From Pseudomonadota bacterium (GTDB lineage: Bacteria; Pseudomonadota; Gammaproteobacteria; Pseudomonadales; Azotimanducaceae): a stretch of DNA of 12,819 nt. The notes beneath the pieces were generated by a model. That model made no database searches and had not been told where the DNA came from. It worked only from the letters and a program-made list of their open reading frames with translations. The position numbers were made by a program, and so were the translations under genes. The stretch lies in contig JAQBYL010000065.1 of assembly GCA_027622495.1 (NCBI GenBank), forward strand, positions 1-12,819, read 5' to 3'. Positions 1-5,985 of this stretch are shown here, piece by piece; position 1 is the stretch's first letter, and each line of letters starts with the position of its first letter.

Positions 1-435
1 CTTCGGGTCGGGGTCGCGGATATAGGTGCCGCAACGGCAATAGTTGCCGGCTAATGCTGCGTCGATGTCGTCGTCTGTTGGAGATTTGTTAGACGCCAGA
101 AGTGCTGCTGCGCCCATGATCTGACCAGCCTGACAGTAGCCGCACTGCGGTACGTCGTGTTCGATCCACGCGCTCTGCAGAGGATGCAGATTACCGCCAT
201 CGGCCAGGCCTTCGATTGTCGTCACCCGGCCCGAAACAGCGGAGACTGGAAGGACGCAGGAACGTGTAGCCACGCCGTCAATGTGCACCGTGCATGCGCC
301 ACACTGGGCAATTCCACAACCGTATTTGGTTCCTGTGAGTTTGAGTTTGTCGCGCAACACCCACAGCAGTGGCATCTGGGGGCTGACATCGACCTCGAGA
401 TCTACATCGTTAACATTCAGCTTGTATTTGCTCAT
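1..435 (-). CDS. [2Fe-2S] small subunit of a molybdenum hydroxylase, isoquinoline 1-oxidoreductase alpha-subunit type (partial, 3' end off window)
   Basis: The first 145 residues are visible, read from an ATG at 435 to the window edge. An N-terminal plant-ferredoxin fold carries Cys40, Cys45, Cys48 and Cys60 (GCGIAQCGAC core), which bind the first [2Fe-2S] cluster. A helical domain carries Cys98, Cys101, Cys133 and Cys135 (QCGYC and YCRCGTY), which bind the second. Proteins of this kind pass electrons from a molybdopterin large subunit that hydroxylates N-heterocycles or aldehydes. The family is usually about 150-160 aa, so only a few C-terminal residues should be missing. The large-subunit gene would be expected just outside the left edge. 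Upstream of the ATG I see only a weak AGG three bases away. The family is clear; the substrate cannot be told from this subunit. Confidence 0.93.
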   Translation of the reverse strand, partial: MSKYKLNVNDVDLEVDVSPQMPLLWVLRDKLKLTGTKYGCGIAQCGACTVHIDGVATRSCVLPVSAVSGRVTTIEGLADGGNLHPLQSAWIEHDVPQCGYCQAGQIMGAAALLASNKSPTDDDIDAALAGNYCRCGTYIRDPDPK

Positions 436-488
436 GAACCTATCGTATTTCCGGGAAATGCCTGCGGCACGTTAAGTGATTTTTCCAT

Positions 489-516
489 TTGCCGCCAGCA
501 GCACAGTCAGTAGAGT
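489..516 (+). promoter_or_regulatory. Weak candidate promoter for the 83-aa gene
   Basis: TTGCCG (489-494), a 16-base spacer and TAGAGT (511-516) give four matches out of six to each sigma-70 box. It is the best placed candidate in the 113-base gap between the divergent iron-sulfur gene and the 83-aa gene. The match is weak and could be chance. I see no other clear element in this gap. Confidence 0.25.
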
Positions 517-548
517 AGGCAGGCCTGTCTCTTCACCAGGAGCAAAAA

Positions 549-800
549 ATGCCATCACTGTCACACGCAATCGACCTGCTGCTCGCCAATGACTGGGAGG
601 CCGCCCATCTGATCGTTCAGGCGGACGAATCTGCGCTGGGCAGCTGGGGTCACGGTATTGTTCACATAATGGAAGGTGATCTGACCAACGCCGAGTACTG
701 GTATCGAAAGGCCGGCAGGGCGCTGCCTCAGCCGCCAGTGGTTAGAAGTGAGATCGAAGCACTCCGGGCGGCTTACGAAGAGGGTAACCAACTCGCCTGA
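549..800 (+). CDS. Small conserved-looking protein of unknown function, helical, TPR-like
   Basis: This 83-aa protein has no signal peptide or membrane segment and looks fully alpha-helical. Two helix pairs can be made out: one around the DWEAAHLIVQ stretch (about residues 15-25), and one containing the GDLTNAEYWYRKAG stretch (about residues 43-56). The latter resembles a tetratricopeptide-type helix, in which a residue adds one unit and then repeats. I recall similar short proteins annotated as hypothetical in gammaproteobacteria, but I do not know a function. The start is well supported by AGGAG at 538-542, six bases before ATG. The gene stands alone, divergent from the iron-sulfur gene, and its stop lies two bases from the stop of the convergent marR-type gene. 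Confidence 0.8.
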   Translation: MPSLSHAIDLLLANDWEAAHLIVQADESALGSWGHGIVHIMEGDLTNAEYWYRKAGRALPQPPVVRSEIEALRAAYEEGNQLA

Positions 801-808
801 TATCAGGC
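795..808. repeat. 14-bp perfect palindrome across two convergent stop codons
   Basis: GCCTGATATCAGGC is perfectly self-complementary and centred between 801 and 802. It contains the TGA stop of the 83-aa gene (798-800) and, on the other strand, the TGA stop of the marR-type gene (805-803). In RNA it could form a five-pair stem with a four-base loop in either direction. No T-run follows, so it is at best a weak bidirectional terminator. Six of the fourteen bases are dictated by the two facing stop codons. Confidence 0.6.
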
Positions 809-1261
809 CGAATCCTGCGTGATCTGCTCCAGACCCGTGCGTACATCAGCCAGTATGGCCGCTGCCCGGGCCAGGTCAGCAGCCGATACGGCCATCGCTT
901 CAAGCAACCGACCCTCCACCTGCTGCATGGCCTGAATCGAAGATCGACCGCCTTCCGTGAGCGTGATCAGCGGCGAGCGAAGGCTGGCCGGATTGGCGGT
1001 GGGACTGACCAGATCAAGGTCGATGAGCTGATTCACCAGGGTCTGAATTCTCTGCCGCGTCACCCGTCGGGCACGGGCAATATCCGGAACGGTCGCAGCG
1101 GAATGGGTCTGCAGGTACTCGAGCACGGCACGCATGCCTAACGAAAGCGAACTGCCTGCATGCAGACGTTCGCCGATCTGTACCAGCGACTGGTAGGTCA
1201 GACGCACTTCATTGATCAGACGCTGAGCCTGCACACCACGTCTGCTGGATTTCGATTTCAC
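803..1261 (-). CDS. MarR-family winged-helix transcriptional repressor
   Basis: This DNA-binding regulator is 152 aa from the GTG at 1261. I chose GTG because GGGAG lies six bases upstream. The upstream in-frame ATG at 1318 lies inside the operator and slightly upstream of the inferred transcription start, so it is unlikely to be used. The fold follows the MarR layout: an N-terminal dimerisation helix (about 10-35), and the winged helix-turn-helix with helices at 42-53 and 56-65. The recognition helix VTRQRIQTLVNQL spans 67-79. The wing spans 84-102, ending in LITLTEGG, and long C-terminal helices complete the dimer. Such proteins usually repress their own gene and a divergent neighbour until a small, often phenolic, ligand binds. 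The divergent neighbour is the broken hydroxylase gene, and the shared intergenic region carries two matching dyads. The ligand is unknown. Confidence 0.9.
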   Translation of the reverse strand: MKSKSSRRGVQAQRLINEVRLTYQSLVQIGERLHAGSSLSLGMRAVLEYLQTHSAATVPDIARARRVTRQRIQTLVNQLIDLDLVSPTANPASLRSPLITLTEGGRSSIQAMQQVEGRLLEAMAVSAADLARAAAILADVRTGLEQITQDSA

Positions 1262-1311
1262 ACCACGCTCCCGTCCGCATTCACTGACGAGGTTGACAGG
1301 AATTAATATTG

Positions 1312-1332
1312 TTGACAACAGCTATTGTCATT
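1312..1332. promoter_or_regulatory. Operator copy 1, likely MarR-type binding site
   Basis: The site contains the dyad TGACAA-N6-TTGTCA (1313-1330), with an inner AGCT that extends the symmetry. The wider 21-base unit, TTGACAACA-N3-ATTGTCATT, recurs at 1352-1372 and differs only in the three central bases. The right arm TTGTCA (1325-1330) doubles as a plus-strand -35 box. The inferred minus-strand transcription start (~1323) falls in the middle of the dyad. Assigning it to the adjacent MarR protein is an inference from position and symmetry. Confidence 0.8.
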
Positions 1333-1353
1333 ACTTAGTGAGATGGGTATATT
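1325..1353 (+). promoter_or_regulatory. Promoter of the broken hydroxylase gene
   Basis: The -35 is TTGTCA (1325-1330, five of six), followed by a 17-base spacer and the -10 TATATT (1348-1353, five of six). The predicted start is near 1360, which leaves about 26 leader bases before ATG 1386. The -35 is the right arm of operator 1 and the start site lies in the middle of operator 2, so occupancy of either operator should block it. Confidence 0.6.
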
Positions 1354-1358
1354 GACAA
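1330..1358 (-). promoter_or_regulatory. Promoter of the marR-type gene, overlapping the opposing promoter
   Basis: On the minus strand, TTGTCA (1358-1353, five of six), a 17-base spacer and AGTAAT (1335-1330, four of six) predict a start near 1323. That leaves roughly 60 leader bases before the GTG at 1261. The -35 is the left arm of operator 2 and the start lies in operator 1, so the layout mirrors the plus-strand promoter. The -10 is the weaker part of the case. Confidence 0.5.
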
Positions 1359-1372
1359 CACATATTGTCATT
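1352..1372. promoter_or_regulatory. Operator copy 2, likely MarR-type binding site
   Basis: The dyad TGACAA-N6-TTGTCA (1353-1370) sits inside the second copy of the 21-base unit TTGACAACA-N3-ATTGTCATT. It starts exactly 40 bases after copy 1, close to four helical turns, so both sites face the same side of the DNA. It covers the end of the plus-strand -10 and the predicted start near 1360, and its left arm serves as the minus-strand -35. Confidence 0.8.
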
Positions 1373-1385
1373 GTGTGAGGTCGTG

Positions 1386-2143
1386 ATGCAGGTGTTCATG
1401 CTCGAATACGGCGAAACTCTGCAGGTTGTGTTGTTTTTCTCCCTTCTACCGGCGCTGCTGGCGCTCGAACGAGTGCTTCCGTTTCGTCGACCGGAACCCG
1501 ACAGTGCCCGACTGCGAACCAACTTTGCTTTGACCGCGCTCGCCATTGCCTGCATGCCGTTGGTGCCGGTGTCGTTCATCACGGCAGCCTTCTGGGCACA
1601 GGAACGCGGTTTGGGCCTCTTCAACTATCTGAATCTGTCAGAACCCGCTTTGATTGCGGCGACGCTGTTCGTACGGGCTTTCATCTCGTTCGGCACGCAT
1701 TTTCTGAACCATAAGATCCCCTGGCTGTGGCGGTTGCATCGGGTGCATCACATCGACACGGAACTCGACGTCTCCAGTACGGTTCGTTTCCATCCTCTGG
1801 AAATGCCAGTAGGTGCGATGATTGGCGTCCCCGCGGTCGTCGTATTTGGTTTGAGCCCCTGGGTGCTCTCGTGACCCCGGACCTGCACCGCGTGCACCAC
1901 AGTGCCCATCGACCGGAAACCGACAGCAATTTCTCTGCGGTGTTTCCGATCATCGATCTGATCTTTGGTACTTTTCGTACTCGAACCGAGGTAGAAGCAC
2001 AGCGGATGCGTCTGGGTCTGAACGAGGTCGATAGCACACAGGCCCGTCGCTTCGGCTGGCTGTTATTGAGTCCGTTTGTGACGATTCCGACTGCTGCGGC
2101 AACCGCGCCCGATGCGGGTGCAAAGCTCGTCGAGCCAGCCTGA
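1386..2143 (+). pseudogene. Sterol desaturase/fatty acid hydroxylase-family gene, frameshifted with an apparent internal deletion
   Basis: Intact members are membrane di-iron enzymes that hydroxylate or desaturate lipids, with iron held by three histidine boxes. Here the first frame runs from ATG 1386 (GAGG at 1377-1380, five bases upstream) to TGA 1872-1874. It holds hydrophobic segments, box HX3H (HFLNH) and box HX2HH (HRVHH near 1737). The second frame, open to 2143, resumes with LVTPDLHRVHH near 1886, the third box. The two HRVHH boxes lie 149 bases apart. From memory of intact relatives I would expect about 80 codons, so roughly 90-100 bases, normally a membrane segment, seem missing. 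A simple one-base slip would not explain that. The ends still align well with the family, so the lesion looks recent, or is an assembly fault. The gene has its own promoter and two operators. A functional shortened product is unlikely. Confidence 0.8.
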
Positions 2144-2180
2144 AAGACAGTAACGCGTTTAACAGTTGGCCTGTCAGCGG

Positions 2181-3905
2181 CTACCAGCCACCGCCACCAC
2201 CGCCACCGCCGCCACCGCCAACGGATCCTCCTCCACCACTGCCGGAACTCGATCCTGGGGGGGATGCGGCCGATGATATTGCCGTGTTGAACGCACTGCC
2301 GACATCGGCCACGAAATAGTTCATCTTCGATGCGTGAAAATTCCCGTGATACCAGACCGGCTGATAACTTCTGCCCTGCTCAGCGGTGAGGCTGGCAAAA
2401 ACCTGCGTGAACTGTTCAGCCCACGCCTGCTCGACACCCAACGCAATGGCAAAGGGCAGATAGGCTTCAAACAATTGCGGTGTCAGCTCAGGTGGATGCG
2501 CAATATTCAGATCATCTTTTTCGGCTACTTCGAGGTAGAGCTTAAACCCTTCAAGCCTGTCCATGAGCTCGCGACCTTTTCTGCTCGGCGCTTTCATCAG
2601 CCAGGCAAACAGAACATGCAGCAGAAACGCCGCCGCAATCAATACGACCGCAACGATTGTCGCGCTGGATGTTGCCAGCATGATGATCAGCAGGATCGCA
2701 ACACCAGCAAGAGAAGGCAGAAGCAGACCTGAGTTAGTGCGGAAGTAGTTGTTCAGATAGTTGGAACGCAAAGCGAAACGGTGCGCACCGCGAGCTTTGC
2801 CAATCACCTTGTGATTCTTGTTGTCGAGCTCCACCCGCTGACGGCCAGCGCTGAAGAGAGCGTCAAACAGCGCTTTCTCACCGGCAGCCAGCGGCTGCGC
2901 GGAATTCGCTCGCTCCAGGGTGTATTTCTTGCGTACTTTTTCGATCGTCAGATAACCTTTTACAGCGAGGTTCACCACTGCTGCGGAGAGTGCCTTGTTG
3001 TCGTAGCCCATACGCATGATGTAGCGAGACGACGCAGGCGAATAACCTTCGGGGGGTTCATAGTGAGGAAAGACCACGCCCGAGACCGGATCACGGCCGT
3101 GGCGTGACCAGGCCAGCCACAGATACCCGAACGCACCGAGCAGGGCGATTCCTCCCAGGATCAGACCACGATTATCTTTGAGCAGCCAGCTCAGACGTCG
3201 TGCCAGGGTCGGTTCAGGTATAACCCCTTTCGGCCAGGTCATTGCCAGGGTGAGAGCTTCCTGGCGTTCCAGTTTACGGGTTGTGTGAATTACTGCCTGG
3301 CCCGCAGAGACCGAGGTGTCAACGTCCCGCCCGGAACCGCCAAAGCGACCGGTGTAACCTTCCATGGTGATCTGGTAGGCGGGCACCGTTTCGGGCAATG
3401 TGACTGTTGCCGTCACCTTGTCAATCGCAAACGCCCAGCCACTTCCAGTCACGTTCCAGTACAACTCGTCATGCTCTTTGAAAAAACCAAGCTGCCGGTT
3501 TGTACGATAACTGATTACGTAACTGTAGCGTCCAGCCGCGAGGTAAACCTCCGGGTCGCCTGCATAGACGCGTACACCATTGCTCCTGTTCTGTGTGCGC
3601 CAGGGTTCGGGTTTATCGTCACGGGTCACTGATATGACTTCGAAATCAACGACGACGTTGTTGCCGAAGCGGTCTTTATAGGTGGTGGGGAAGTCGCGAT
3701 AAATACCGCGTCTGATCTGATCTCCTTCTGCCTGGACAGTTATGGTTTCTGCGACCCACATTCCGCCATCAGCCTGGATACGGATGTTACTGGCAAAATC
3801 CAGAATCCGTTCTTCGGCAACGGCCGAAGTAGTCAGAACGAGGGCTGCAAGGAGAACAACAACGGCTGGCCTCAAGCCCACCCCCCAACGCGTGGCTTTA
3901 TTCAC
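2181..3905 (-). CDS. DUF2207-domain membrane protein with a glycine-rich tail
   Basis: This predicted exported and membrane-anchored protein is 574 aa from the GTG at 3905. It has a signal peptide (residues 1-30, ending TTSAVA) and a large extracytoplasmic DUF2207 domain (about 31-240). The domain includes the RGIYRDFPTTY stretch typical of the family. A membrane segment follows at about 247-265. A cytoplasmic part beginning with HYEPPEGYSPA (a family hallmark) and containing a winged-helix-like stretch comes next, then two more membrane segments at about 391-435. The tail (about 544-574) is Ser/Gly-rich and ends in an unbroken run of eleven glycines and a Trp. The GTG overlaps the end of lemA by 8 bases, so the two genes are probably translationally coupled. 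An ATG at 3992 would extend into lemA but adds no sensible signal peptide. The molecular function of the family is not established; the lemA partnership recurs in many bacteria. Confidence 0.87.
   Translation of the reverse strand: MNKATRWGVGLRPAVVVLLAALVLTTSAVAEERILDFASNIRIQADGGMWVAETITVQAEGDQIRRGIYRDFPTTYKDRFGNNVVVDFEVISVTRDDKPEPWRTQNRSNGVRVYAGDPEVYLAAGRYSYVISYRTNRQLGFFKEHDELYWNVTGSGWAFAIDKVTATVTLPETVPAYQITMEGYTGRFGGSGRDVDTSVSAGQAVIHTTRKLERQEALTLAMTWPKGVIPEPTLARRLSWLLKDNRGLILGGIALLGAFGYLWLAWSRHGRDPVSGVVFPHYEPPEGYSPASSRYIMRMGYDNKALSAAVVNLAVKGYLTIEKVRKKYTLERANSAQPLAAGEKALFDALFSAGRQRVELDNKNHKVIGKARGAHRFALRSNYLNNYFRTNSGLLLPSLAGVAILLIIMLATSSATIVAVVLIAAAFLLHVLFAWLMKAPSRKGRELMDRLEGFKLYLEVAEKDDLNIAHPPELTPQLFEAYLPFAIALGVEQAWAEQFTQVFASLTAEQGRSYQPVWYHGNFHASKMNYFVADVGSAFNTAISSAASPPGSSSGSGGGGSVGGGGGGGGGGGW
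2184..2228. repeat. Low-complexity GGN codon tract encoding the Gly-rich C-terminus
   Basis: On the plus strand this reads as CCN triplets, mostly CCACCG and CCACCACCG units. It encodes the terminal glycines, one Ser-Val interruption and the last Trp of the DUF2207 protein. Such tracts can gain or lose whole triplets by slippage without shifting the frame. Confidence 0.75.
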
Positions 3906-4464
3906 CGCCTGGCTCCATAAGTGGTGCCGCGCGCTCACTGGCATCCCCGACTTCAAAAAACTCAGCAGGCTTGAAGCCGAAGGGCCGCGCAATCAGCAGG
4001 TGCGGAAAGGATTCGATGCGGGTATTCAGAATCCGCACCGCGCCATTGTAAAACCGTCTGGAATACTGCAGGTGGTCCTCTACATCAACAAGATCACGCT
4101 GCAGCTGCTGAAAGTTCTGATCAGCCTTCAGATCAGGATAGGCTTCGGCAACCACAATGAGCTGATCGATTCGTCGGGCCAGATCGGCTTCAAGCAGCGC
4201 TTTGTCGGGCAGATGCCCGGCTGCCGCCGCTCGGATGCGGAGATCTGTGACCGCTACCATGGTCGCCTTCTCATAGTCCGCGTAGGCTTGAACGGTTGCG
4301 ATGAGTTGCGGGATGAGGTCATAGCGCCGTTTTAACTGCACGTCGATGTCACTCCAGGCGGCACGGACCTGGTTGCGATCGTGGATCAACCGGTTATAGA
4401 CCCAGATGACGCAACCGAAAACGATCGCGAGGAGAATTGCCGTGGTAAACATAGAGGTCGTCAT
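3898..4464 (-). CDS. lemA: LemA family protein
   Basis: This 188-aa protein is of normal family length. One N-terminal membrane segment (about residues 6-23) is followed by the family signature: YNRLIHDRNQVRAAWSDIDVQ (about 23-43) and LKRRYDLIPQL (about 44-54). The rest is an elongated helical bundle of four or so helices. It includes the LIVVAEAYPDLKADQNFQQLQ stretch, also typical. LemA proteins sit at the membrane with the bundle exposed. They are often encoded with DUF2207, TPM-domain or peptidase genes, and some influence envelope stress, but a general activity is not known. Here lemA is first in a two-gene operon with the DUF2207 gene, which it overlaps. No Shine-Dalgarno sequence precedes ATG 4464, while a perfect TATAAT ends seven bases upstream of it, so translation may start on a leaderless mRNA. 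Confidence 0.92.
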   Translation of the reverse strand: MTTSMFTTAILLAIVFGCVIWVYNRLIHDRNQVRAAWSDIDVQLKRRYDLIPQLIATVQAYADYEKATMVAVTDLRIRAAAAGHLPDKALLEADLARRIDQLIVVAEAYPDLKADQNFQQLQRDLVDVEDHLQYSRRFYNGAVRILNTRIESFPHLLIARPFGFKPAEFFEVGDASERAAPLMEPGGE

Positions 4465-4471
4465 GGCGCCG

Positions 4472-4477
4472 ATTATA
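4472..4477 (-). promoter_or_regulatory. -10 box of lemA, positioned for a leaderless transcript
   Basis: A perfect TATAAT reads on the minus strand at 4477-4472. Seven bases separate it from ATG 4464, so a sigma-70 start would fall on or next to the A of the start codon. I find no convincing -35 at 16-18 bases upstream. The absence of any SD-like sequence before the ATG fits leaderless translation, but this is inferred from spacing alone. Confidence 0.5.
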
Positions 4478-4545
4478 GTCCGGTAAACTGCAGATTGAGT
4501 CGGCCCATCTCACACGAAACAGAGGGCGCACGAAATCGTGACTAT

Positions 4546-4562
4546 AGACAACTATTTTGTCT
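4546..4562. repeat. Inverted repeat in the lemA/serine hydrolase intergenic region
   Basis: AGACAA (4546-4551), a five-base spacer and TTGTCT (4557-4562) form a six-pair dyad in the 153-base divergent gap. It resembles the operator dyad near 1313-1370 (GACAA...TTGTC core) but the spacer is one base shorter. It may be an operator for the serine hydrolase gene, or a chance dyad. Confidence 0.35.
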
Positions 4563-4617
4563 TGTTCGCCCGACCGCTGACCAAACACTCCATCATGAAC
4601 AAACCTGAAGTCGAGAT

Positions 4618-5976
4618 ATGAAGATTCACACTCCCAGGCGCATCCAGATACTCCTGTTGATGGTATCGCTCTGCAGCGCGTCACCCAGCGCACATGCCCT
4701 CGACGGCCTGCGTATGGATGAAGTCATCAGTTCGCTGTCGCCACACGCCTACATGGGTTCACTGCTGGTCGCAGAAGGAGACGACATTGTTCTGCACCGG
4801 GGTTACGGCTACGCCAATCTGGAATGGGGTGCCCCGAACGATCGAACAACCAAATTTCTGATCGGCCCTCTGACCAAGCAGTTCACCGCCGCCGCCATTC
4901 TGTTGCTTTCCGAACAGGGCAAACTATCGGTTCAGGACCCCATCTCTAAACATTTGTCAGACGCACCAGCTGCATGGTCCGGCATAACCATCTATCACCT
5001 CCTGACCCACACCTCCGGTATCACTAACCTTCAGGCCCTTCCCGACTTTATCTGGAGCGAACCGTTTCCGACTTCACCCGCACGCACCATCGCGCGCGTA
5101 GTTGAACTGCCGCTCGAGTTCGAGCCAGGAACCGCGTACGACTACAGCAACACAGGCTACGTGATCCTCGGCGCGATCATCGAAGCGGTCAGCGGCGTCG
5201 ACTATGCGGTGTTCCTGAAGCAGGCCATCTTTGCACCCCTTGGCATGCAGAACACCGGCTATGCCTCCAACTCGACCATCACCAGCCAACGGGCGTCAGG
5301 TTATTCACACGCAAGCGAAGGGTTGAGCAACGCCCGCTATATTCATATGTCATTGCCGTTTGCCGCGGGCGGTCTGTATTCTACAAGCGGTGATCTGCAC
5401 CTGTGGATGCGCGGTCTTTTCGGCGGCAAGGTTCTGAGCGAGGTTTCGCTTGCGGCAATGCTGACACCGAATATTGACGACTACGGGTTTGGCCTTGCCA
5501 TCAGCGAGCACGATGGTCTGAAAAAGATCTGGCACGTCGGCGGGATCAACGGTTTTGGCGCAACCATGGCGTATTTTCCTGAGCGGGACCTGAGCATTGT
5601 GGTGCTTTCAAATATGGAAACCCGCCCCGCTACCATGGTGGAGAAATATCTGCAGGTACTTGCGCTCGGCGGAAAAGTCACCCTGGTTTCGGAACGCCAG
5701 GAAATCGATCTACCAGAGCGGGCGCTGCGGCGGTTTGAAGGCGTGTACCGGACCACCCCCGAATTCGCGATCACAATCACGCTCAACGCAGGTGTGCTGA
5801 CCGCACAGGGGACTGGCGATCAGGTCGGGCTTGAAATATATCCGGAAAGTAAAACCAGATTTTTCTCACGCCGCGCAGACGTTCAATACGAGTTTGTCAG
5901 CACAGGCGATGACGAGGTAAGCCATCTGGTCTTTACCGGCATCGGTGGCACGTTTATCGCAACAAGGGAACAGTAG
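4618..5976 (+). CDS. Exported beta-lactamase-fold serine hydrolase lacking the catalytic serine, with DUF3471-like C-terminal domain
   Basis: This 452-aa protein has a Sec signal peptide (about 1-27, ending SAHA) and a PF00144 class C beta-lactamase/penicillin-binding-type domain (about 32-345). A C-terminal lipocalin-like domain of the DUF3471 kind follows (about 365-452, starting near RRFEGVYRT). The second catalytic motif, Y176-S-N, and the third, H306-V-G-G, are intact. The first motif should be S-x-x-K at IGSLTKQFTA. Here it is IGPLTKQFTA: Lys87 is kept but the nucleophile position is Pro84 (codon CCT, 4867-4869), one transition away from TCT serine. Everything around it is well conserved, so the protein is either a recent loss-of-function allele, a pseudoenzyme used for binding, or a base error. 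Intact relatives act as esterases or D-amino-acid peptidases in the periplasm. ATG 4618 has only a weak GAAG upstream. Confidence 0.9.
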   Translation: MKIHTPRRIQILLLMVSLCSASPSAHALDGLRMDEVISSLSPHAYMGSLLVAEGDDIVLHRGYGYANLEWGAPNDRTTKFLIGPLTKQFTAAAILLLSEQGKLSVQDPISKHLSDAPAAWSGITIYHLLTHTSGITNLQALPDFIWSEPFPTSPARTIARVVELPLEFEPGTAYDYSNTGYVILGAIIEAVSGVDYAVFLKQAIFAPLGMQNTGYASNSTITSQRASGYSHASEGLSNARYIHMSLPFAAGGLYSTSGDLHLWMRGLFGGKVLSEVSLAAMLTPNIDDYGFGLAISEHDGLKKIWHVGGINGFGATMAYFPERDLSIVVLSNMETRPATMVEKYLQVLALGGKVTLVSERQEIDLPERALRRFEGVYRTTPEFAITITLNAGVLTAQGTGDQVGLEIYPESKTRFFSRRADVQYEFVSTGDDEVSHLVFTGIGGTFIATREQ

Positions 5977-5985
5977 GGTTTAAGC

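Noticed and set aside
157..513. Open frame on plus strand, 118 codons
   Set aside because: It is antisense to the iron-sulfur subunit gene, whose eight cluster cysteines make the minus strand the real coding strand. No similarity was recognised in the plus-strand product.
1262..1318. Upstream ATG extension of the marR-type gene
   Set aside because: The ATG lies inside operator 1, next to the inferred transcription start. The GTG at 1261 has a GGGAG ribosome site at good spacing, and the 19 extra residues do not look like the family.
1840..1880. Programmed frameshift in the hydroxylase gene
   Set aside because: No slippery heptamer or strong stem is evident, and a frameshift would not restore the missing segment between the histidine boxes.
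1727..2143. Second half of the hydroxylase as an independent gene
   Set aside because: Its first ~45 codons are an out-of-frame reading of the upstream part. Only the section from about 1865 matches the family, so this is the tail of a broken gene.
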